Positions 50,855 through 59,547 of a DNA stretch of 64,000 bases are shown here, one piece after another (position 1 is the first letter of the stretch; each line of letters opens with the position of its first letter). Under the pieces are notes generated by a model. The model was not told the DNA's origin. It was given only the letters and a program-made list of their open reading frames with translations, and did not search any database. Origin of the DNA: Rugosimonospora africana (GTDB taxonomy: Bacteria > Actinomycetota > Actinomycetes > Mycobacteriales > Micromonosporaceae). Both the position numbers and the translations under genes were made by a program. Location: contig NZ_BONZ01000034.1 in assembly GCF_016862975.1 (NCBI RefSeq), positions 62,001 through 126,000 of the forward strand, given 5' to 3'.

Positions 50855-51660
50855 CGGCGGCGGAGAACGAGCAGCCCAGGTCCGAGCCGTCGGAGCCGCA
50901 GTACGCGGCGTATCCCTCCCTCAATCGACGAGTGGCCTTTGTCAGCGGCGGTGCGAGCGGGCTTGGTGCGGAGTTCGTGCGCCACCTGGCCGCGCAGAAG
51001 GCCCGCGTCGCCTTCGTCGACCTCGACGTCGAACGGGGCGAGGCACTCCATCGCGAATTGTCGGCCACGGGCGTGGCCGACACGCTGTTCGTGCCGTGCG
51101 ACGTTCGCGACGTCGCCGCGCTGCGAGACGCGATCGGACGCGTGGCCGACCAGCTCGGCCCGATTCGGGTTCTGGTCAACAACGCCGCCAGCGACGAGCG
51201 TCATCGCATCGAAGACTTTGATGTCGCGCTGTGGGACGAGATGATGGCCGTGAACGTCCGCCACCACTTCTTCGCCGCACAGGCGGTGGCCCCGATGATG
51301 CGCGATGCCGGCGGCGGCTCGATCATCAACCTGGGCTCGATCAGCGCGCATATCGATCTGCTCGACCTGCCCGCCTACATCACCGCGAAGGCGGGGATCG
51401 AAGGGTTGACGCACACGCTTGCACGAGAACTCGGCCCATGGGGCATCCGGGTCAACTGCATCGTCCCGGGCTGGATCATGACCGAGAAGCAGCTGGCCAA
51501 CTGGGTGACACCGGAGGCCGAGGAATCCATCGAACGCAATCAGTGCCTGCCATACAAGCTGTATCCGAGCGACGTCGCCCGGATGCTGCTCTGGCTCGCG
51601 GCCGACGACTCCCGGGCTTGCACGGGGCAACGGTGGATAGTGGACGGCGGGTGGATGTGA
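50851..51660 (+). CDS. SDR dehydrogenase resembling NAD-dependent D-xylose 1-dehydrogenase
   Basis: 269 residues from the GTG overlapping the epimerase stop. NAD motif SGGASGLGAE at 32-41, active-site S163 (LGSISAH), Y176 and K180 (YITAK). From memory its layout matches Caulobacter XylB: an early YPSL, NAASDERHRI after the fourth strand, NVRHHFF, ARELGPWGIRVNCIVPG and a C-terminal CTGQRWIVDGGW. It would oxidise D-xylose to xylonolactone, the first step of the Weimberg or Dahms route. No xylose isomerase or kinase gene is in the window. Assignment to xylose is by resemblance and context. Confidence 0.75.
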   Translation: MTAAENEQPRSEPSEPQYAAYPSLNRRVAFVSGGASGLGAEFVRHLAAQKARVAFVDLDVERGEALHRELSATGVADTLFVPCDVRDVAALRDAIGRVADQLGPIRVLVNNAASDERHRIEDFDVALWDEMMAVNVRHHFFAAQAVAPMMRDAGGGSIINLGSISAHIDLLDLPAYITAKAGIEGLTHTLARELGPWGIRVNCIVPGWIMTEKQLANWVTPEAEESIERNQCLPYKLYPSDVARMLLWLAADDSRACTGQRWIVDGGWM

Positions 51661-51669
51661 CCGCGGTGA

Positions 51670-52101
51670 GCCGCGGCACCCGCCTCGTCCTCGCCGATCA
51701 CCGCCGCCGCGCGCCAGTACGACCGGGCCAACAACGTCATCAACCTGCCCATGACGTACGTCTACGCGACCGGCCCGACCGTGCCTACCGAACCGGCGAT
51801 GAAGTACGACTTGAAGGCGACGCCCGAGCCCGGCGGGGTCCGGTTGGAAGTGATCCTGCGCGACGACCTGCCCAAGCAGCTCGCCGGCTCGGCAGCATTC
51901 AACCTCGAGTTCATCCCCTCCCTCTACAAGTCCAGGAGTTACCAGGTCGACAGCAACGGCGACGGCAAGTACGACACCTTCGGCGTCTTACCGCTCTCGC
52001 CCGAGGATCCCATGGACGAGCACTGGCCCCGTCCGGATCTCGTGGGCAACGCCTGGTACGTCGACCAGTGGAACGCGGAGAAGGGTGACGCCCAACCGTG
52101 A
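51670..52101 (+). pseudogene. fragment of a glycosidase-like or surface protein
   Basis: A frame of about 140 codons reads YDRANNVINLPMTYVYATGP, RLEVILRDDLPKQLAG, FNLEFIPSLYKSRSYQVDS, GDGKYDTFGVLPLSPEDP and WYVDQWN before a stop. The regular beta-strand pattern and clean codon use indicate a real coding origin. I believe it is the N-terminal beta-domain of a larger polysaccharide-active enzyme but cannot name the family. There is no convincing start with a ribosome site and no catalytic part. It follows the SDR gene by 9 bases. Confidence 0.45.
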
Positions 52102-52513
52102 TGGACCAGATTTCTACAGGAGCTTCGCTTTCTACGCACGCTGCCACGCAACGACGCGTCAACTTCCAAGACTCAGGCCACCGGCCCGCGACCCACGTCA
52201 CCTGCGGCGACCCTTATCTTCCCGGCATTGGGGTTAAGCGTCAGCTTGCTCGGCTCAGTCACTCCTTGGTCGCTCGCTCAGCCAAGCCGCTCACCAAATG
52301 CCGCTTCTCGATCGTGTAGCGGGCAACTGCCGGCACCACCGACAGCCTCGTGAATGAGGCTAGGCCGGCGCAGCCAACGCCGACTGTGCTTCCTTCGCCA
52401 GCACAGTCGGGCGTCCGGCTGGAGCGGTTCGGACTGGCCATGATGCACGTGACGATGGTCGATGCGGGCCGCCGAGTGGTGGAGCGGGTGGAACCCTACC
52501 GGGCACTGCGGCG
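52102..52513. other. decayed intergenic stretch
   Basis: No supported gene. One 43-codon frame (52386-52517) reads RLERFGLAMMHVTMVDAGRR and then VERVEPYRALRR before a stop; it looks like the tail of a lost gene. It lies at the convergence of the importer operon and the GH120 operon. Confidence 0.4.
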
Positions 52514-54490
52514 CTAACTCATCCAGACCCGAGTGCGGCTACTTCCCGAGGATAGGTCAACGATTGGCCCGGCGGCAGATCGCCGATCTCGCTGCTTGTG
52601 CTCGCCGGTCACGTCCGTATCCATGACCGCCGGAGTACCGTCGGGCTCTTCGAAATTGGCGTCGGCAAACCGCACGCGCTCGAGGTCTCGGCCGGTAATG
52701 GGGTCGAGGCTGATGCGGTCGAACTCAACCGGCAGCTTCGTCTCCAGATAGACGCCGTCGCCCTCGACGACGACCGAGGCGGCCGCGGCGGGAAGCACCA
52801 GCGCGTCGGTCTCGCCTGCAAACGGGGCAGCGCCGGAGGCGTAGACGTTGCCGCGGGCGTACACCGGTTGCTTGACGTTCAGGAATCGCTGGTGATCGCC
52901 CGGCGGTTGAGCCGCGATGCGCGCCAGGTATTCCTCGAACGAGGCCGGGTAGCCGTCGTAGCCAGCCGTCCCTGCGAACGCCGGACCGGCGTGCTCCTCC
53001 GGAGTGCGGCCGTACGCGGTCGCCGCGTCACCGCCCACGAACAGGTTGCCGATCCAGCGGTCGTCGCCGCCGATGATGAACGCGTAGCCGGCGACCTGAG
53101 TGCTGTGCGGACGGTGGTAGGGGGTGGCTCGGTCCATGACGGGCATGAGCCACACCGTGCCGCAGATCAGATTGTGTACGAACGCACCGCCCTGGCTCCA
53201 CAGCTCCACCGCGGCCGGCGAGGCCAGGATGTTGTGCTCCACCAGGTACGGGCCGTGGCTGACCTCGACGAACAGGTCCCGGTTGTTGTCGTGGAACAGG
53301 TTGCGGGAGATGCGGGTACCCTGGGTCTGCCAATCCAGCCAGGTGCCGAGCGTACAGTCGTGGATGCGGTTGTGCCTGATCGTCACGTCGATCGCGGCGT
53401 GCAGTTTGATGCCACCGATCTCGTATCCGTAGAACTCGCGTTTGATGGCGATGTTGTAGATGTGATTGTCCTCGATTGTCGAGAACACACAGCCCAGGTG
53501 GCCGACGACGCCGTTCTGGCCGCAGTCGTGGATCGTGTTGCGGCGGATGACGTGGGAGCCGATGTGCTCCTTGTCCCAGCCGATGCTCCGGGCGGCGAAG
53601 ACGGACTCGAGCTGGTACTGGTAGCCGGGCTTGTCGCCACGCAGTGTCGCGTAGTTGTGGCCGGTCGATGCCTCCTTGCCGATCGAGACCGCCGAGCACT
53701 TCGCGTCGTGGATGTCGTTGTCCTCGATGACCCAGCCCTTCGCCCAGTTCGGGCCGATCAGGCCGGGCTGGTCGGCGGTCGGCGGGGCCCATGGGCTGGC
53801 TGCCTGGCACAGCTCGAAACCGCGCACGGTGATGTAGTCGAGGTGGTGCTCGGTCGGAAAGAACACCGCCCGCCGCACGTTGATCTCGACCAGCTCCGCA
53901 TTCGGGTCAGCGCCCTGGAAGTTCGCCCAGATGGTCGTCTCGTCGGCGCTGACCTCGGCGTACCAGACGAATTGGGTCTGTTTCGGATCCCGGATGGGGC
54001 TGGTGACGCCGGTCCAGTCGTCGACCGCCTCGGTGCGCAGCGGCGGAGCGTCCACCTCGGCCCGCGAGCAGACTTCGTAGAAGCTGACCCCGTTGAGGTA
54101 GACGTCGCCGAGGTGCTTTCGCGGGTTGCCGGGCAGGTAAACGATCCAGTCCCCGGCGATCTCCTCGGTGAACGGGTTGAAGTCGCCGAACATCGCGTTC
54201 GGCACCGTCGCGCGCCACACGCTCCCGGCTTCCCCGACCCAGCCGGTGATCCGTTCCGACCCCTTGATCACCACGTGCTCGCCGGCCGCCGCCTCGTAAG
54301 TGATGCGCCGGGTGTTGCTCAGGCCGCCGCGCTGGGGCTTCACCCACTCCCGGTACTCCCCGGCGTGCACGACGACCGTGTCCCCTGGTTGAGCAACGGC
54401 CGCGGCGAGGTTGATGGTCCGGAAGGGCCGCTCGGCGGAGCCGTCCGCGTCGTCGGCGCCGGTCGCCGCGACGTGCAGTACTGATGTCAT
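52514..54490 (-). CDS. GH120 beta-xylosidase (right-handed beta-helix)
   Basis: 658 residues without a signal peptide. From the first residues to the last third it follows the pattern of Thermoanaerobacterium XylC: VHAGEYREWVKP, KHLGDVYLNGVSFYEV, WANFQGADPN, GLIGPNWAKGWVIEDNDIHD, HDCGQNGVVGHLG and GIKLHAAIDV. The catalytic pair is D386 in TWLDWQTQG and E409 in LFVEVSHGP; their 23-residue separation equals that of XylC D382/E405. It would hydrolyse xylobiose and longer xylo-oligosaccharides in the cytoplasm. It is the last gene of an operon with its own binding-protein importer, 23 bases behind the second permease. Confidence 0.9.
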   Translation of the reverse strand: MTSVLHVAATGADDADGSAERPFRTINLAAAVAQPGDTVVVHAGEYREWVKPQRGGLSNTRRITYEAAAGEHVVIKGSERITGWVGEAGSVWRATVPNAMFGDFNPFTEEIAGDWIVYLPGNPRKHLGDVYLNGVSFYEVCSRAEVDAPPLRTEAVDDWTGVTSPIRDPKQTQFVWYAEVSADETTIWANFQGADPNAELVEINVRRAVFFPTEHHLDYITVRGFELCQAASPWAPPTADQPGLIGPNWAKGWVIEDNDIHDAKCSAVSIGKEASTGHNYATLRGDKPGYQYQLESVFAARSIGWDKEHIGSHVIRRNTIHDCGQNGVVGHLGCVFSTIEDNHIYNIAIKREFYGYEIGGIKLHAAIDVTIRHNRIHDCTLGTWLDWQTQGTRISRNLFHDNNRDLFVEVSHGPYLVEHNILASPAAVELWSQGGAFVHNLICGTVWLMPVMDRATPYHRPHSTQVAGYAFIIGGDDRWIGNLFVGGDAATAYGRTPEEHAGPAFAGTAGYDGYPASFEEYLARIAAQPPGDHQRFLNVKQPVYARGNVYASGAAPFAGETDALVLPAAAASVVVEGDGVYLETKLPVEFDRISLDPITGRDLERVRFADANFEEPDGTPAVMDTDVTGEHKQRDRRSAAGPIVDLSSGSSRTRVWMS

Positions 54491-54513
54491 GTGTGTGTGC
54501 CGTTTCCTGGTAG

Positions 54514-55410
54514 TTACTTGCTGAAGCCGGCCGTGAGACCGCTCAGCAGCTGCCGGCGCCCGATGGCGTAGAGCAGAACGATCGGGAGGGTGGTGAGCGT
54601 GACGGATGCGGCGATCGCCGGGAAGTTCACCCCGAACGAACCCTCAAAGTTGACCAGTGCCAAGGGGACGGTGCGTTTGTCGGTACTCTGCGTCAGTACC
54701 AGCGGCAACAGGAAACCGTTCCAGATGGTCAGCCCGTTGTAAATGGTCACGGTTACCAGGGCGGGACGGGTGAGCGGGAACGCGAGCCGCCACACGATGC
54801 CCCACTCGGTGGCGCCGTCAATGTGCATCGACTCGAACAGTTCCCGCGGCACGTCCCGGATGAAGTTGCTCAGAACCAGGACGGACAGTGGAATGGCAAA
54901 CGCCATCGAGGGCAGGATGATCGCGAGCAGGCTGTCGTACAGCTTGAGACGGATGATCATCAGGTAGATCGGAATGACTACGGCTTGCAGCGGAATCGCC
55001 AGGCCCATCAGGAACAGATTGTTCATCCAGCGAAGCCCACGGTTGCCGGCGCCGCGGACGATCGCGTACGCCGCCGTGAACGAGATGAGCACGGCGGGAA
55101 CCGTGGCGCCGAGGGTGACGATGACGCTGTTCAGGAAGTACCGGAAAACGCCGCTGTCGACGACCGTCTTGTAGTTGTCCAACGTCGGGTGGCTCGGCGG
55201 GGCGAACGTGTTGGTGACGAAGTAGTTCGCCTGGGTCTTGAAGCTGGTGATGACGATCCAGTAGATCGGAACCATCACGATGACCAACCAGATCCACCCG
55301 AAGGATCCGCCGATCCAGTTCTTCTTCAGCAGCCCGCTTCGCCGGCTGGTCTGCCTGTCCTGCGGAGCCCGATGGGTCGGCGTTCCGGTGACGTCGATCG
55401 TCGTCGTCAT
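54514..55410 (-). CDS. ABC sugar importer permease (MalG-like) of the GH120 operon
   Basis: 298 residues, with GGAAGGAG inside the preceding gene and a one-base intergenic gap. Six transmembrane helices follow a charged N-terminal tail. The EAA loop reads ESMHIDGATEWGIVWRLAFP near residue 190. The protein ends in LLSGLTAGFSK, a usual MalG-type tail. Confidence 0.92.
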   Translation of the reverse strand: MTTTIDVTGTPTHRAPQDRQTSRRSGLLKKNWIGGSFGWIWLVIVMVPIYWIVITSFKTQANYFVTNTFAPPSHPTLDNYKTVVDSGVFRYFLNSVIVTLGATVPAVLISFTAAYAIVRGAGNRGLRWMNNLFLMGLAIPLQAVVIPIYLMIIRLKLYDSLLAIILPSMAFAIPLSVLVLSNFIRDVPRELFESMHIDGATEWGIVWRLAFPLTRPALVTVTIYNGLTIWNGFLLPLVLTQSTDKRTVPLALVNFEGSFGVNFPAIAASVTLTTLPIVLLYAIGRRQLLSGLTAGFSK

Positions 55411-55411
55411 A

Positions 55412-56329
55412 TCAGACTCCTTCCAACTGGCTCTCGTCGCCGCGGCCGCCGAGGCGACGCAGCAGCTGAGCCAGTATCAGGCCGACCAGGACCAGGATCA
55501 TGGCGATGGCGCTGGCCGGGCCCATCAGGTTGGCCATGAAGCCCTTCTGGTACATCTCCAGCGCGAGTGCCCGGGTCGAGTCGCCGGGACCGCCGCCGGT
55601 GAGGACGTAGATCAGGTCAAAGAACGTCAGCGAGCCCACGACCATCAGCGTCGAGGACGTGATGATCGTGTACTTGATCTGCGGCAGCGTGATCCAGAAG
55701 AATTGCCGGATCGTACCGGCGCCGTCGAGCTTCGATGCCTCGTACAGCGTGGCGGGGATCTGGCGGACCGCGCCCTGGTAGATCAAGGAGTGGAAGGGGA
55801 TGTACTGCCACGACACGATGAAGATCAGCACACCGATCGCGAGCTTGGGCTCGCCGAGCCAGTTCTGCTTCAACACCGATAGCCCAAGTCCGGCACCGAT
55901 GCCGAAGTTCGGGTCGATCAGCGCCTTGAACGTGATCGAGATGGCGGCCGAGGACAGCAGCAGGGGTATGAAGTACAGCACCGCCAGGAACCCGCGGTAC
56001 CGCTTGAAGGCGGCCAGGAAGACTCCGATCAGGATGGAGATCGGCGTCTGCACGAGCCAGGAGATGGCCATGATCTCAAAAGTGACCCAGAGCGCGTGCG
56101 GAAGCTCCGGATCGGAGAGCGCGTTGCGCCAGCTGGTCAGTCCGGACGGGTGGATCGCGCCGATCCCGTTCCAGGTGGTGAAGCTCAGTAGGAGCACGCC
56201 GACGAGCGGGATCAGGCCGAACGCCACGAACATCAGCAGTGCGGGCAACGCCATCCACGTGACGCCGCTCCGCCCGCCGCGGACGGTGGGCCTGCGTACC
56301 CGCGCGGCGGGCGGAGCGAACGCTGTCAT
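55412..56329 (-). CDS. ABC sugar importer permease (MalF-like) of the GH120 operon
   Basis: 305 residues; its ATG overlaps the binding-protein stop (ATGA). Six helices; the EAA loop YEASKLDGAGTIRQFFWITLP-type segment lies near residue 200, and DLIYVLTGGGPGDST near 250 is typical for this subfamily. It pairs with the following permease. Confidence 0.92.
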   Translation of the reverse strand: MTAFAPPAARVRRPTVRGGRSGVTWMALPALLMFVAFGLIPLVGVLLLSFTTWNGIGAIHPSGLTSWRNALSDPELPHALWVTFEIMAISWLVQTPISILIGVFLAAFKRYRGFLAVLYFIPLLLSSAAISITFKALIDPNFGIGAGLGLSVLKQNWLGEPKLAIGVLIFIVSWQYIPFHSLIYQGAVRQIPATLYEASKLDGAGTIRQFFWITLPQIKYTIITSSTLMVVGSLTFFDLIYVLTGGGPGDSTRALALEMYQKGFMANLMGPASAIAMILVLVGLILAQLLRRLGGRGDESQLEGV

Positions 56330-57663
56330 TTGCCGATGACCCCGTTCAGGTTGTCGACCCACTGTTGCGGCGTGACCTGCAGCTGGAACAGCTTGGCAAT
56401 GTTGTCCAGCAGGGTCTCCGCGGCGGTCGGGCTCAGGGCCTGGTCCCAGGACTGCGCGAAGACCTTGGCCTTGGACGCGATCGAGGACATGTCCTTGAGG
56501 AACTGCGCGTCGTCGCCGGTGTACAGGCTTTCGCTGTCCTTCAGGACCGGTACGCCGCCCGACTTGACCCAGCCGGCCTTCTCCTGGTCGTCGACCAGAG
56601 TGGTGGAGAAGAACTTCTTCGCGGTCTCCTGCGCGGCCGCCGACGCCTTGGACGCGATCGAGAGGTACTGGCCGGGGTTGCCGACCGTGTTGCTCGGGTC
56701 GCCCTTGCCGCCGTCGATCGGCGGGAAGTTCATCCAGCCCAGCCCGCCGGACTTGACGAAGTCACCGCCGTTGGCCACCTGGATACCGTACGACCACGAG
56801 CCATGCAACATCATCGCGGCCTTGCCCGTGTAGAGCAGAGCCTGGTCGGCGTTCTGGTCGGCAACGACCGACTCGAAACCCTTGACGAACGCCTTGTTCT
56901 TCACCAGGTCCTGGACCTTGGTCAGCATGTCCAGCACGGCCGGGTCAGACCAGGCGTTCGCCTTGCCGGCAAAGACGTTGTTGAACACCTCGGAGCCGGC
57001 ATTGCGGTCGAGCATGAATTCCAGCCACATCATGTTCGTCCACCGGGACTGGCCGGCGAGCGAAAACGGTGCGATCCCCCGGGCGTTGAACTTCGGGATC
57101 AGGTCGAGCATGTCGCCGTAGGTCTGGGGCGGCTGCACGCCGACCTTGTCGAAGACCTTCTTGTTGTAGAAGAGCACGATCGGCTGCACGGTCTCGACCG
57201 GCAGGGCGTAGATCTTGCCGTCGACGGTGGCGGCTCCGAACGCCGACGGTAGGATCTTGTCCTTGACCGCGGCGTTCTGGCTGAGCCAGTCGGTCAGATC
57301 CACGACCTGGTCGGCGGCGACGTAATCCTTGAGGCCGCCGCCGCCCCAGCCCCAGATCATCGTCGGGGGCTGGCCGGCCCCGAGCGCCGTCTTGATCTTC
57401 TGCTTGTAGTCGTCGTTCTGATAGAACGTCGCGGTGATCTTGCTTTTCGGGTTCGCCTTGTTAAAGCGGTCGATGGCCGCCTGACGATACGGCTGACCGG
57501 GCGGCCCGGACAGCGACCAGTAGCTCGCGCTGCCGCTGCCGCCACCGGAGCTGGACGGACCCGAGGTCCCACATGCGGCGAGCGTCGCCGCACCGGCGGC
57601 GCCCGCGGCTAAACCAAGGAACTTACGACGAGACAGAGCTGAATCGTTCACGTTGACCTCCAT
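56326..57663 (-). CDS. ABC importer substrate-binding lipoprotein with twin-arginine signal
   Basis: 445 residues from the ATG at 57663; a GTG at 57651, four bases after GGAGGT, is a serious alternative. The signal SRRKFLGLAAGAAGAATLAAC combines a Tat motif with a lipobox, so the protein is probably exported folded and lipidated. The mature part is a family 1 sugar-binding protein: SYWSLSGPPGQPYRQAAIDR, QPPTMIWGWGGGGLKDY and KAAMMLHGSWSYGIQVANGG. As in the other importer, no ATPase gene is present. It feeds the permeases downstream and ultimately the GH120 enzyme. Confidence 0.9.
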   Translation of the reverse strand: MEVNVNDSALSRRKFLGLAAGAAGAATLAACGTSGPSSSGGGSGSASYWSLSGPPGQPYRQAAIDRFNKANPKSKITATFYQNDDYKQKIKTALGAGQPPTMIWGWGGGGLKDYVAADQVVDLTDWLSQNAAVKDKILPSAFGAATVDGKIYALPVETVQPIVLFYNKKVFDKVGVQPPQTYGDMLDLIPKFNARGIAPFSLAGQSRWTNMMWLEFMLDRNAGSEVFNNVFAGKANAWSDPAVLDMLTKVQDLVKNKAFVKGFESVVADQNADQALLYTGKAAMMLHGSWSYGIQVANGGDFVKSGGLGWMNFPPIDGGKGDPSNTVGNPGQYLSIASKASAAAQETAKKFFSTTLVDDQEKAGWVKSGGVPVLKDSESLYTGDDAQFLKDMSSIASKAKVFAQSWDQALSPTAAETLLDNIAKLFQLQVTPQQWVDNLNGVIGK

Positions 57664-57782
57664 ACAAGAGACCTGGGACGGACTCGCTGGGTGGATCCGG
57701 GCAGATGACTTCTCCGGTGGGACGCCACACACGACCTCGAACGAGACACGGGACGTTGCCTCTGAGAGGTGAGGTCAACTTC

Positions 57783-57794
57783 AGTTTCGAAACT
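57783..57794. promoter_or_regulatory. palindrome upstream of the GH120 importer operon
   Basis: AGTTTCGAAACT is a perfect 12-base palindrome, 120 bases upstream of the binding-protein start, followed at 57806 by another ATTCGAAAC half. It has the same TTTCG/CGAAA half-sites as the LacI dyads at 44631-45977 but in inverted order. Confidence 0.45.
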
Positions 57795-57876
57795 CTGCGC
57801 AGACATTCGAAACCTCGCGGGGGTAGCCGGTTGCCTCATGATCAGCCGAAAACGTCCCCGGGAACCATCCCGATAT

Positions 57877-57890
57877 CGTTCTCGAGAACG
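57877..57890. promoter_or_regulatory. second palindrome upstream of the GH120 operon
   Basis: CGTTCTCGAGAACG is a perfect 14-base palindrome and overlaps GAGAACGTTTCCC, a LacI-like dyad. It lies about 215 bases upstream of the start codon, in the right region for a promoter of the minus-strand operon. Confidence 0.45.
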
Positions 57891-58331
57891 TTTCCCGAAA
57901 CCTAAAAGCGCAACTCCCACCAGCGCAAGATCAACATCTTCATCGATGCCGAACCGAGACATCGGCGATCCGTGACGCGTTGCCCGGGTGGGACCAGAAC
58001 CCCGGTCCCGCCTCGCCCAACAGCTGACGGCACCAGACGAAACCGCCCGGCACACTGGCCTGTGCCAGGGGTTCAGATGTCCGCCGAGCGAATGACCTTT
58101 CGCGCTGTCTGGGCCTGGCCCGGTTTGACGGACATCCGAGATCAGTGGGCTGTGCGCCCACGGGAGGATGGTTCGCTGACGGCGATCGCCGTCGACTGTA
58201 CGCGACGGGGCTGGCGCCGATGGCGCCAGAGGCTCCGCATCGCCCGCTTGTCCGGGCATCATCGCGTGCAACTGCCGTCGCTGGAGCACGACGACGTTCA
58301 CAACGTTCGTGTGTGCTGCCAGTAGGGCAGC
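57891..58331. other. stretch without a supported gene
   Basis: Open frames on both strands here are Arg/Pro-rich and overlap each other without ribosome sites or recognisable motifs. The left end belongs to the upstream region of the GH120 operon. Confidence 0.45.
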
Positions 58332-58680
58332 ATGCGTGGTCACGACGACCTGTATCCGTCCGAGCCACCTGGAATCCGTGGCGCGCTGCGACTGCTGATG
58401 CTGCTGACCCAGAACCCGGCTCTCCAGTACAGCCACGCGGCGTTCCCGGCGACGAAGGTCCGCAGCACCGGCATCGGCCGGGCGCTGCGGCTCTCGTGGC
58501 GCGATCGGAAGCTGCTGGTCGAGTCGGCACCCAGCGTCGCCGCCGAACTGGCCTCCTACCATCGAGGACCGGCAGGTCCCGGCCGTCGCCTCGGTCGACC
58601 GCCTCACCGCCGAGGCCGGCCGGGCCGCCCTCGCGGAGAACTACGCGGCCTACGTCGCCGAGTACGGCGAGCCCGCGTAG
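58332..58680 (+). pseudogene. frameshifted gene fragment, family unknown
   Basis: The first half reads in one frame (MLLTQNPALQYSHAAFPATK, RSTGIGRALRLSWRDRKLLV). About 58555 the coding sense moves to another frame: IEDRQVPAVASVDRLTAEAG and RAALAENYAAYVAEYGEPA before TAG. The second part has strong amphipathic helix character, so this is probably a small protein gene broken by a single indel. Confidence 0.35.
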
Positions 58681-59040
58681 GCACTGGTCGTCGGTGGTGT
58701 GCTTGTCCCCGAGGTGTGGGGCTGTAGGTCACAAGCTCAAGCGGATGGTGCAGCGCGGCGTGCTCACCGAGAGCGAACTGCGAGTATTCGTACTTGTATA
58801 ACATCGCCGACATCGAACTCAATCATATTAAATGTCATAAATCAAAAATGGTACACACTTCCCTCTCCGGGTCGTGAGAATTTTCGTCGCCACGCTGAAC
58901 CGTCCGCTCTGCGCTGTCGTATTGAAGAGCGAGGGCACGCGCGTACACCTGGACGTCCAGATTGACGAGGGACTATGGCACGCGCGTCGAAGGACGCCGT
59001 TTCCGCGGGTCGGGACGGCCAGAATGAAGAGGTGATTGGC
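58681..59040. other. short relic and AT-rich promoter patch
   Basis: A 23-codon tail (HKLKRMVQRGVLTESELRVF, stop at 58799-58801) looks like the end of a lost DNA-binding or transposon-linked protein. It is followed at 58805-58860 by an AT-rich patch (ATATTAAATGTCATAAATC) that is exceptional in this window. The patch is the likely promoter region of the secreted protein at 59041. Confidence 0.4.
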
Positions 59041-59547
59041 ATGCGAAGGTCCATCGCGGCATTCGCGGCATTCGGCGCGGTGGTGGCGGGGGTAGGTGTC
59101 GCCACACCCGCCTCCGCGAGTGCGACCGGATCCACCAGCGTGGCCGGGTTCACCGCTGACGGCTGTAGCGCTATCATGAGCGGCATCACCCGGGAAACGG
59201 TCGATGGCAAGGCCGTTGTCACGTTCACCGGGCAGGTCTCATGCAGTTCCCCCGCCACGCAGATTCGTCTGCAGACGACCATCTTCAACTGCTGGAACCT
59301 GCAGCCCAAAGCGAAGAGGCCCTGGCTGTTGGCCAATTGCGGTTACCTGTCGAGCGCTGAAACGTTCACCCCCGTGCAGCCCGGGGTGACGTATACGATC
59401 TCATCCGCCCTCTCCGCAGCAGTCGATGCCTATTACGCCCCGCAAATGAGCTTCAACATCAACGGTACTACGGCCAGCGGTCCGGATTTCGGCACGCCGG
59501 TGCTTTGCAGTAACGGCTCGTGCACGAATACGACGTACGTGGGCTGA
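59041..59547 (+). CDS. small secreted six-cysteine protein
   Basis: 168 residues from the ATG after AGAGGTG. Residues 1-30 form a signal peptide (MRRSIAAFAAF..., cleaved near ASASA). The mature part has six cysteines (DGCSA, VSCSS, FNCWN, ANCGY, LCSNGSC), enough for three disulfides, and many Ser/Thr residues in an alternating beta pattern. I do not recognise the family. It is monocistronic, preceded by the most AT-rich DNA in the window. Confidence 0.65.
   Translation: MRRSIAAFAAFGAVVAGVGVATPASASATGSTSVAGFTADGCSAIMSGITRETVDGKAVVTFTGQVSCSSPATQIRLQTTIFNCWNLQPKAKRPWLLANCGYLSSAETFTPVQPGVTYTISSALSAAVDAYYAPQMSFNINGTTASGPDFGTPVLCSNGSCTNTTYVG

Noticed and set aside
52598-54484. 628-codon plus-strand frame
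   Set aside because: Antisense to the GH120 gene.
57648-58607. 319-codon minus-strand frame
   Set aside because: Starts inside a pseudogene region, overlaps the binding-protein start and has Arg-rich shadow composition.
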